From Bacteroidales bacterium (GTDB lineage Bacteria; Bacteroidota; Bacteroidia; Bacteroidales; VadinHA17): a stretch of 9,400 nt of DNA. The notes beneath the pieces were generated by a model that saw only the letters and a list, made by a program, of their open reading frames with translations, was not told the DNA's origin and searched no databases. Each line of letters opens with the position of its first letter. Positions within the stretch are counted from its first letter, which is position 1. Shown one piece after another: positions 1 to 6,108 of the stretch. The DNA is taken from assembly GCA_020353115.1 (NCBI GenBank), contig CP070687.1:1871831-1881230 (forward strand), given 5' to 3'. The position numbers and the translations under genes are program-made.

Positions 1-1584
1 AAGGATTTCCCTAAGGTGTGGCAGAGCCGTTCTGGCATTTTTACCCAGAACAAGTAGTCCTGTTGCAGCCCAGAACCGTAAAATACCGTCTTTCTCTTTT
101 AATTTTTCGATCAGAAAGGGGAGGTTATCCGGATTATTTTCGATCGCCCTGTTTGCGAGAGCAAGTACCTTTTCCCGAGGATAATTCTCAGACCGGACAT
201 ATTCCCACATGGTCGATTTATCTGATATATCATTGTATCCCGGTTCGGGGAGAAAACCGCTATCGTACGTTTCCAGTATCTTCCTATCACAATCTTTCCG
301 CATTCTTATCAGGACATCATTGTAATCCGGATCATTTGCCAGGTTATCTACTTCCCATGGATCACGCTGCAGGTCATATAATTCTTCAGCCGGTTTGGGT
401 TCCCAGAAAATGCTTTGAATTTCATTGCATCTTCCGCTAAGGTATTCTTCCTCCCATGAACGACAGGAAGGAGCCCTCCAGAGATATTCAAGGTGCTGGC
501 CGTATATCCGGTATGGCATATAATTCCGGATGTAACGGTATTGTCTGTCACGGATTGCCCGGCTCATATCATACCGTTCATCCATTCTACCTCTTACAAG
601 GAAAACATAGGCGGGTTCAGATGCTGTCTGTTCACCCAGGAATGCATCTCCCTGCATATATTCGGGAATTTGTATTCCGGTAAGACTTAGGACGGTTGGG
701 GCCAGATCAACAAAACTAACAAGCCTTTCTGATTTTGATCCGGGTGACCCGGGAGCCATATGCCGGAATTTTTCAGGAAACCGGACGATCATAGGAACTC
801 GCGTGCCTGTTTCATAAAGATATCGTTTGCTTCGTGCCAGAACACCTCCGTGGTCAGCATAGTATATTACGATGGTGTTTTCTGCCAGTCCTTCCTTCTC
901 GAGTTTCTCCAGAAATTCTCCAACCTGCCTGTCCAGTTCGGTAATCTTATCATAATATTGTGCCCAGTCATATCGTATTTCTTCCGTATCCGGGTGATAG
1001 GGCGGAAGTTTTACACTATCCCGGTTATGCCGGAGATTCTCCATCCTCCGGTGTATTGAACTCTCATGACTTACAGAGAAATTCTGTACATGAAAGAATG
1101 GTTGTCCTTCACCCCGGTTACGGTATGATGCCTGCGGGCTGGACTCATCCCAGACTCCATCCGGTTTAATGGTATTGTAATCTTCCTTTGAGCAATTGGT
1201 ACAGTAATATCCTTTCAGCCTGAGATACTGCGGGAAGAATTTTATTTCTTCCGGAATAGGATAAATGCTCCTCATATGCTGGGTTCCACAGGAAGTAGGA
1301 TAACACCCTGTAATGATAGTGAACCTCGCCGGAGCACAGACCGGTGCATTGGCAAATGCACGCGTGTAACGAATCCCTTCTGCAGCAAGTTGATCCAGGT
1401 TGGGAGTTGTTGCAAATTCATCGCCATAACACCCAAAAAAAGGACTGTTATCCTCACTTACAAGCCAGAGGATATTAGGAAGATCCGGTACCATGGATCT
1501 ATCTGCGGAAGACTTCATGGTAACAGATATGACCACAGCTATTGCCAAGAATACAATCCATTTTTCTATGTTTTTAATCTTCAT
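1..1584 (-). CDS. Exported S1-family sulfatase, SGSH-like, with HEAT-like C-terminal tail (3' end cut by window)
   Basis: The reading frame is open from ATG at 1584 down to base 1 (528 codons read, no stop), so the C-terminus lies outside the window. Residues 1-27 form a signal peptide (Lys-rich start, hydrophobic 9-22). The sulfatase fold starts at PNILWLVSEDN (36-46). Cys83 in CAPAR (83-87) is the residue that is converted to formylglycine in Cys-type S1 sulfatases. His173 (SVSHES) and D244-H245 (YYADHGG) fit the substrate- and metal-binding positions, and K253 the later Lys. The metal pair is E44-D45 rather than D-D, and the usual GKWH is CSKEDY (131-136). From memory these variants recall the heparan N-sulfatase (SGSH)-like branch, but the substrate is unproven. 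After residue ~470 the helical text resembles a HEAT repeat (FWAATGLLVLG, then LPHLREIL). It starts 65 bp after the upstream sulfatase stops, so co-transcription is likely. The sulfatase call is secure, the branch tentative. Confidence 0.92.
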   Translation of the reverse strand, partial: MKIKNIEKWIVFLAIAVVISVTMKSSADRSMVPDLPNILWLVSEDNSPFFGCYGDEFATTPNLDQLAAEGIRYTRAFANAPVCAPARFTIITGCYPTSCGTQHMRSIYPIPEEIKFFPQYLRLKGYYCTNCSKEDYNTIKPDGVWDESSPQASYRNRGEGQPFFHVQNFSVSHESSIHRRMENLRHNRDSVKLPPYHPDTEEIRYDWAQYYDKITELDRQVGEFLEKLEKEGLAENTIVIYYADHGGVLARSKRYLYETGTRVPMIVRFPEKFRHMAPGSPGSKSERLVSFVDLAPTVLSLTGIQIPEYMQGDAFLGEQTASEPAYVFLVRGRMDERYDMSRAIRDRQYRYIRNYMPYRIYGQHLEYLWRAPSCRSWEEEYLSGRCNEIQSIFWEPKPAEELYDLQRDPWEVDNLANDPDYNDVLIRMRKDCDRKILETYDSGFLPEPGYNDISDKSTMWEYVRSENYPREKVLALANRAIENNPDNLPFLIEKLKEKDGILRFWAATGLLVLGKNARTALPHLREIL

Positions 1585-1649
1585 CGCGGTTAATTTAAAT
1601 ATAGTTTGTTTATCCAGGCCGCACCTGCGATGCTGGTATATATTTATTT

Positions 1650-3419
1650 TTAATTCATCAGTATTGTAACATAAAAGGGCAGGTAATTGCCATTGTCACT
1701 ACTATAACGGCTTTCAAACATGAAATCGCCAGGTCCCAGGTATATTCCTTCCATGGTGATTTCGTTTACAGGTTCCTGGATTCGCTTTGTTCTCTGCAAT
1801 GTACCTATTTTTAACAGCATATCTCCTGGAGCATTCAATGTGTGGTGAAAATTAAAGGTAATATCATACAAACCCGCATTTATAACCGATATATTCCAGT
1901 ATCCGTAGATCTGTTTCTGGGCCCAGATACCGGGGGACCCTTTGGCATCATTTCGGTTCAGTATTACCGGATTTTCAAACTGAGTCCCTATACGAGCCCG
2001 TTGAGGCCTGAGATTGGGACTTTGAATAACCTCGGAGTAATAACGGTCGAAATCACCTTTCAATTCGCGTACTTTTTCAGGAAATTTCATATTGATATTG
2101 GTCATTTCCCATGGATCTTCTTTTATATTAAACAGTTCGAATTCTGATTCTTTTGCTGTGTAGTCTGAATGGCCTACCAGTTTGAAGTCCCCTTTCCTTA
2201 CGGCGATATTCCTGTAAGGTTCCGGATATCCTCTTTGCCAGTGAAAGAACAGAGGGCGATCTATCCAGTGAACTGTTTCATCATGAATGAGAGGAAGAAG
2301 ACTTTCACCATCGAACCGGACCCCACCCGGTATGAATAAGTTACACAACTCTGCAAGGGTAGGAAAAATATCAATATGTGCTGCAGATACCGTTATATCT
2401 TTATTTCCTGAATAGTCACCAGGGATGGACCAGAAAGATGGCACCTTGATGCCCCCTTCATATACAGAACCTTTTTGCCCTCTTAATCCGGCAGTATAGC
2501 GGATTTGCTGCGGTCCGTTATCTGTGATAAATATAATAATGGTGCTGTCAGTGATCCCCTGCTGGTCAAGTATTTTGAACAACTTTCCCAGGTTATCATC
2601 AATATTACTGACCATTCCATAAACCTTTCTGGCAGCTCTTGCATGATCATCGTTTATCTCCGGGACGGGATATCCGCTGATCCCGTAGCTGGCCGTGTCA
2701 AACAAAAGATTCTTGTACATTTCATCATATTCTTCAGGAAGCTGGAGTGGAGTATGAGGCGCGTTGAATGAGAGGTAAAGAAAGAAAGATTTACCGGAAT
2801 GATGCTGTATAAAATCAATGGCACCCTGGGTAAAAATATCGGAGCAATATCCGTTCTTTTGAACAGGAACTCCATTTTCGAGAAGTGTTGGATTAAAATA
2901 TGAACTATCGAAACGGAAAAAGTCAACGATGTTAGATACCTGGCCGATACCGCCTCCGCGGTGAATCAGTGATTCATTAAATCCCTGGTCCTGCGGTCTA
3001 AAGGGATAGTTATCACCGAGATGCCATTTCCCAAATATTCCGGTTTGATAACCGTTGTCCCTGAAAACTTCTGCCATGGTTACCTCCTCCGTTGCCATAA
3101 TGGCACCCCCGTTGTAGGTGTCCCATACGCCGGTTCTGATGTGATAACGACCGGTCATAAGGCTGGCTCTTGTAGGAGCACAAACGGGGCATACATAAAA
3201 ATTGCTAAACCGGATATTTTCTTCGGCAAAGCGGTCGAGGTTAGGCGTCCGGATATCCGGGTTACCATGGAATCCCAGATCACCATATCCCTGGTCATCA
3301 GTTATGATGAAAATGACGTTAGGGCGGGATTCAATAGAGCTTCCCTCTTTGCAGCCGGTATAAACCGTAATCAGAGTTAAAAGAATAAAGAATATATATT
3401 TTTTCGTAATCCTGAACAT
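1650..3419 (-). CDS. S1-family sulfatase, probable lipoprotein, with C-terminal beta domain
   Basis: This 589-residue protein hydrolyses sulfate esters, most likely on a glycan outside the cytoplasm. A signal peptide ends in VYTGC (Cys23), a plausible though loose lipobox. The fold begins at PNVIFIITDDQGYGD (33-47), with metal-binding D41-D42. Cys80 in CAPTR (80-84) is the formylglycine precursor. Other active-site marks are GKWHLG (130-135, K131 and H133), NAPHTP (219-224, H222), TDNG (299-302) and K316 in RGQKGSVYEGG. The sulfatase C-terminal subdomain runs to ~465. Residues ~475-589 form an extra beta-rich domain (IWAQKQIYGYWNISV; many Gly/aromatic strands) seen at the end of many environmental arylsulfatases; its role is unknown. 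It lies 30 bp after the SGNH hydrolase gene and 65 bp before the next sulfatase, which fits one transcript. The S1 subfamily and sulfate position cannot be assigned by eye. Confidence 0.95.
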   Translation of the reverse strand: MFRITKKYIFFILLTLITVYTGCKEGSSIESRPNVIFIITDDQGYGDLGFHGNPDIRTPNLDRFAEENIRFSNFYVCPVCAPTRASLMTGRYHIRTGVWDTYNGGAIMATEEVTMAEVFRDNGYQTGIFGKWHLGDNYPFRPQDQGFNESLIHRGGGIGQVSNIVDFFRFDSSYFNPTLLENGVPVQKNGYCSDIFTQGAIDFIQHHSGKSFFLYLSFNAPHTPLQLPEEYDEMYKNLLFDTASYGISGYPVPEINDDHARAARKVYGMVSNIDDNLGKLFKILDQQGITDSTIIIFITDNGPQQIRYTAGLRGQKGSVYEGGIKVPSFWSIPGDYSGNKDITVSAAHIDIFPTLAELCNLFIPGGVRFDGESLLPLIHDETVHWIDRPLFFHWQRGYPEPYRNIAVRKGDFKLVGHSDYTAKESEFELFNIKEDPWEMTNINMKFPEKVRELKGDFDRYYSEVIQSPNLRPQRARIGTQFENPVILNRNDAKGSPGIWAQKQIYGYWNISVINAGLYDITFNFHHTLNAPGDMLLKIGTLQRTKRIQEPVNEITMEGIYLGPGDFMFESRYSSDNGNYLPFYVTILMN

Positions 3420-3449
3420 TATTCAGTTACCAGATACAGGTGAATATTC

Positions 3450-4142
3450 TCACTGTTTTTCATCCATGATCATCCCGGCAATGATTTCAGCCATAATTCC
3501 TGCACCATCTTTGTCGGGGTGGATATCATCCGGGAACAGGGCTCCTTTTCCAAGAAATGGATGATAAAGGTCAATTAGCGGAAGATTCAGCTCCGATGAT
3601 ATATTATCCAGAATTGGAATTATGGCATGTACTATTACCGAATCGCGGATTCCCCACCTTGTGGCGAATGCAGGGACAGGATAACAGAGCCATATGTCCG
3701 GATGCGAAGGCAAGTTGGAAAATTCCTCTATCAACTTTTTATAGTCCGTCTCAAATTCATCTGCATACTCCCAGTTCTGGGGTTTGGTATCATTTGTGCC
3801 CAGTTTGATAATAACGATATCCGGATTGATTGCTTTTACAGCTTTAAGATGGACTTCATCCCAGTAAGGGAAGTCCCCTTTTTTTAATAGGGTACGCCCC
3901 GAATAGCCGAAGTTCCAGACATCATACTTTGTTCCCAGAAGCTCCTGGAGTTGTGCCGGGTAACTGTCCTCCACCCTGTTTTCGATACCCGATCCATACG
4001 TGATGCTATTGCCTACGCAGGCAACTTTGACGGGGGCTTTCGAACAGGAGGAAAGAAGAAGGATGAACAGAGTGAGAATGCAGGTAAGGATTCTGATTTT
4101 AATGATCATTTTGGTAGATTTTAAAGGTAAGGATTGATTCAT
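3450..4142 (-). CDS. SGNH/GDSL-family lipoprotein hydrolase (probable carbohydrate esterase)
   Basis: The protein is at most 230 residues long and carries the SGNH blocks in order: GNSIT (44-48, nucleophile Ser46), NFGYSG (77-82, oxyanion Gly79), GTND (115-118, Asn117), and DDIHPD (205-210, Asp205 and His208 as the D-x-x-H pair). Members of this superfamily remove acyl groups, often acetyl, from sugars; here that role is inferred from its position between glycan sulfatases. Hydrophobic residues 13-30 followed by LSSC (Cys33) form a good lipobox, so it is probably membrane-anchored. Two starts are possible: 4142, or Met12 at 4109, which would give a more typical 22-residue signal peptide. Upstream sequence does not decide between them because no clear Shine-Dalgarno is present. 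An attenuator-like hairpin set lies just upstream, and the next sulfatase follows 30 bp after the stop. Esterase chemistry is well supported; the substrate is unknown. Confidence 0.92.
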   Translation of the reverse strand: MNQSLPLKSTKMIIKIRILTCILTLFILLLSSCSKAPVKVACVGNSITYGSGIENRVEDSYPAQLQELLGTKYDVWNFGYSGRTLLKKGDFPYWDEVHLKAVKAINPDIVIIKLGTNDTKPQNWEYADEFETDYKKLIEEFSNLPSHPDIWLCYPVPAFATRWGIRDSVIVHAIIPILDNISSELNLPLIDLYHPFLGKGALFPDDIHPDKDGAGIMAEIIAGMIMDEKQ

Positions 4143-4318
4143 AAAAATAAGAATTTTAAAGCAATTACGTCGTACCCTGAATAGCTAATGGTGATCGCTT
4201 CACAAAAATTCGGGTTGCAGCCGGGAAGCAAAACCATACTTGTAACCCGAACTCATGTCGGGTTGATAAGAAAGCTTATCATACCCGGATCTTTAATACC
4301 TCATACTCCAATATCCTT
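4143..4318 (-). other. 176-bp intergenic leader between sulfatase and SGNH hydrolase genes
   Basis: This gap is much wider than the two that follow in the transcript (30 and 65 bp). I see no convincing gene or Bacteroidota -7/-33 promoter in it. Its main content is a cluster of complementary CGGGT/ACCCG segments, annotated separately. The first bases after the upstream stop hold GGAG, then ATG and a stop after three codons; this is too short to call a leader peptide. Confidence 0.7.
4204..4288 (-). promoter_or_regulatory. Attenuator-like set of mutually exclusive RNA hairpins
   Basis: Read in the direction of transcription, four segments alternate. Segment 1 (4287-4283, CGGGT) plus TGATAAG pairs with CTTATCA plus segment 2 (ACCCG), making a 12-bp stem with one bulge and a 4-nt loop. 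Segment 2 (4264-4258, AACCCGA) can instead pair with segment 3 (4257 onward, TCGGGTT at 4250-4244) across a 7-nt loop. Segment 3 (4251-4244, TTCGGGTT) can instead pair with segment 4 (4216-4209, AACCCGAA), which is followed directly by TTTTT (4208-4204). That last pair resembles an intrinsic terminator, although its loop is long (27 nt). The arrangement 1:2, 2:3, 3:4 is the layout of a transcription attenuator. It lies about 60 bp before the SGNH hydrolase start, so it could set readthrough into the downstream esterase and sulfatases. The pairing is visible in the sequence; function is inferred. Confidence 0.45.
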
Positions 4319-5806
4319 TTACTTTTTGTAATTTGAATTGGGCGTTGGGAATTTCGCATCCACCTCATCCTGCCAATGATGCAATATTTCAAGTAATTCA
4401 TCCCGCACATCAGGTAAACTGTCCGCCAGGTTATTATTCTCTCCAATATCTGTTGAAAGATCATATAATTCGATATTTCTGTATTTTTCAAAAAACTCGA
4501 TCAGTTTGTAATTCCCTTGTCTTATTGCAGCTCCCGGACTGCCACCCTGATTTCCATAATGAGGATAATGCCAGAAGAATGATCTGTCTTTTCTTTTGTC
4601 CTTGTTTAAAAGGAGGGGGACCATACTCAATCCGTCCATATGTTGTTCGGGTTTTAATGGCAGGTTTGCCATTTCGAGGATCGTGGGATAGAAATCGGTA
4701 CTGATCACCGGTTCTCCACAAGTAGTTCCGGAAGGTGTCTTTCCAGGCCATTTAATCACGAACGGTTCGCGAATACCTCCTTCATAGAGCCAGCCTTTTC
4801 CTGCCCGTAGAGGCAAATTGCTTGTCGGATGCCCTTCTGAAGTAGACAGGCCTCCATTGTCGGACATGAAAAAAACCACCGTATTCTTATCCAGGCCCGA
4901 CTCCCTCAGGTAATTCAGGACTTTTCCCACTGCCAGGTCCATTGCTTCTACCATTCCCGAGTATACGGCATGATTCTGTACCAGTCTGACTTTCCTGTCT
5001 CCTTCTTCGCCCCAGGAATCTGCGGGAAAACGTTCCCTTTTCTTTTCGTACTTCTCTTTCAGATCTTCCCTGGCCATTAACGGTGTATGGACAGAATAGA
5101 AGGAGAGATAGGCAAAAAATGGCTGGTTCTGGTGTTCGGATATAAATTTAACCGTTTCGGATGCGAGCCGGTCGGGAAGGTGTTCACCGTCAGGGCCATC
5201 TTCCAGCCTCGGATTTTCATATGGTGAAAAATACTTGTTTCCCCCGTATGGACCGCCCCGTTCAGTCCCCCCCTTATTTATATCAAAACCCTGGTCTTCC
5301 GGCCAGAACCCCTCAGGACCGAGATGCCATTTCCCGGTAAAAAAGGTTGCATAACCTGCCTCTTTCAACGCTTCCGCTATGGTTATCTCTTCAAGTGGCA
5401 TCCTGTCGTCATAATTTGCAGGAAGCAATGGTTTGTTCCTTGTCCAGTGGCTACTAACCGTTTCCGGTTGCGGAGCACCGAAATAATCGGTGGTATTCAA
5501 TCTTGCGGGGTATTTCCCGGTCATTATACTGGCACGGGTAGGACTGCATACAGGACAAGCTGCATATCCGCTGGTAAACCGCATTCCTTCGAATGCCAGC
5601 CGGTCAATATTCGGTGTTTCATAGAAGGTCTCCGGGTTGTTGAAACCTACATCAGCCCAACCCAGGTCATCTACAAGAATGAAAAGAAAATTGGGTTTTG
5701 GTACTTCTTGCCAGCAGGATTTGAAGGGCATTATTGTTAATACAAGAAGAAGTGAAAATAAGATTCTTATCAAGCCGGATATTTTCATTGTAATGGGATT
5801 GATCAT
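4319..5806 (-). CDS. S1-family sulfatase with CSPTR active site, exported
   Basis: This 495-residue arylsulfatase-type protein has the full canonical S1 set. PNFLFILVDDLGWADVG (38-54) supplies metal-binding D46-D47. Cys87 in CSPTR (87-91) is the formylglycine precursor. GKWHLG (158-163) gives K159 and H161, SVHTP (238-242) gives H240, SDNGG (315-319) gives D316 and N317, and K337 sits in RAGKGWLYEGG. The C-terminal subdomain ends at ~480 with no added domain, which is usual length. The start is Met1 (5806) or Met7 (5788); either gives a hydrophobic signal segment ending near FKSC (Cys31). Lys at -2 makes lipid attachment there uncertain, so it may instead be a plain secreted protein. It resembles the 'arylsulfatase A' type common in glycan-degradation loci, but its target sugar cannot be fixed here. 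A repeat-rich ~300-bp gap separates it from the GH2 gene upstream, so it might have its own promoter. Confidence 0.95.
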   Translation of the reverse strand: MINPITMKISGLIRILFSLLLVLTIMPFKSCWQEVPKPNFLFILVDDLGWADVGFNNPETFYETPNIDRLAFEGMRFTSGYAACPVCSPTRASIMTGKYPARLNTTDYFGAPQPETVSSHWTRNKPLLPANYDDRMPLEEITIAEALKEAGYATFFTGKWHLGPEGFWPEDQGFDINKGGTERGGPYGGNKYFSPYENPRLEDGPDGEHLPDRLASETVKFISEHQNQPFFAYLSFYSVHTPLMAREDLKEKYEKKRERFPADSWGEEGDRKVRLVQNHAVYSGMVEAMDLAVGKVLNYLRESGLDKNTVVFFMSDNGGLSTSEGHPTSNLPLRAGKGWLYEGGIREPFVIKWPGKTPSGTTCGEPVISTDFYPTILEMANLPLKPEQHMDGLSMVPLLLNKDKRKDRSFFWHYPHYGNQGGSPGAAIRQGNYKLIEFFEKYRNIELYDLSTDIGENNNLADSLPDVRDELLEILHHWQDEVDAKFPTPNSNYKK

Positions 5807-5882
5807 TTGCAGCGGTAAAGCTCTCTTAATTTAGTGATTTTTCTGGTAATAATTGCTGTTTCTGTTTCAGGTGTGGTAAGCG

Positions 5883-6081
5883 GGTTGGTCTGTCTTTCAA
5901 CCTGCCACGTTCCTTACTCACGGGATGTCCCCTGGGAGCCATTGTAGTCATTCCATGAGTCTGTAATAAGATTGAGCAACACGGCAGGTTGGACGACTTT
6001 GCAAGTCACCTGTTTGGTCGATTCAGGCAGGACCGCTCAGGTAGAGCCGCTCAGGCAGGACCGCTCAGGCAGTCAACCTGC
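5883..6081. repeat. Alternating inverted repeats built on CAACCTGCC / GGCAGGTTG
   Basis: CAACCTGCC at 5898-5906 has an exact 9-bp inverted copy, GGCAGGTTG, at 5983-5991. That copy can also pair with CAACCTGC at 6074-6081 (8 bp), and 5898-5902 can pair with GGTTG at 5883-5887 (5 bp). Read on the transcribed minus strand, this gives four alternating complementary segments. The 5983-5991 and 6074-6081 arms enclose the 14-bp tandem repeat. No U-tract follows any arm. The repeats are directly visible; any role in mRNA processing or stability is inference. Confidence 0.6.
6016..6071. repeat. 14-bp tandem repeat, about four copies
   Basis: The unit is GGACCGCTCAGGCA. The copies are 6016-6029 (diverged, 10 of 14 match), 6030-6043 (one change), 6044-6057 (two changes) and 6058-6071 (exact). 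A 14-bp period is not a multiple of three, which argues against a coding repeat. It sits in the non-coding gap between the GH2 and sulfatase genes. There are no spacers, so this is not a CRISPR array. Confidence 0.9.
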
Positions 6082-6108
6082 ATTGAATATGTCATTAAGT
6101 CGGACGGC

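Larger units (their letters stand above)
5807..6108. other. 302-bp intergenic region, repeat-rich, no gene seen
   Basis: This stretch lies downstream of the GH2 stop and upstream of the CSPTR sulfatase. No frame on either strand gives a protein resembling a known family, and short open frames across the tandem repeat are low-complexity artefacts. It holds a 14-bp tandem repeat and a set of alternating inverted repeats, listed separately. I found no U-tract terminator for the GH2 gene and no clear TAnnTTTG-type promoter for the sulfatase. Confidence 0.7.

Noticed and set aside
18..1593. Several plus-strand and minus-strand short open frames over the first 1.6 kb
   Set aside because: They overlap the continuous minus-strand sulfatase frame, which shows clear family motifs; the short frames show none.
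4143..4260. Possible Bacteroidota promoter (TAnnTTTG) upstream of the SGNH gene
   Set aside because: The nearest match (TATGGTTTTG on the minus strand) has wrong spacing and no good -33 element; it also lies in the loop of the attenuator-like structure.
4279..4491. 70-residue minus-strand open frame over the end of the CSPTR sulfatase
   Set aside because: It is mostly in another frame of the sulfatase, has no recognisable motif and a biased, Ile/Arg-rich composition.
6016..6071. Possible small CRISPR array
   Set aside because: Units are 14 bp, directly abutting, with no spacers and no cas genes nearby.
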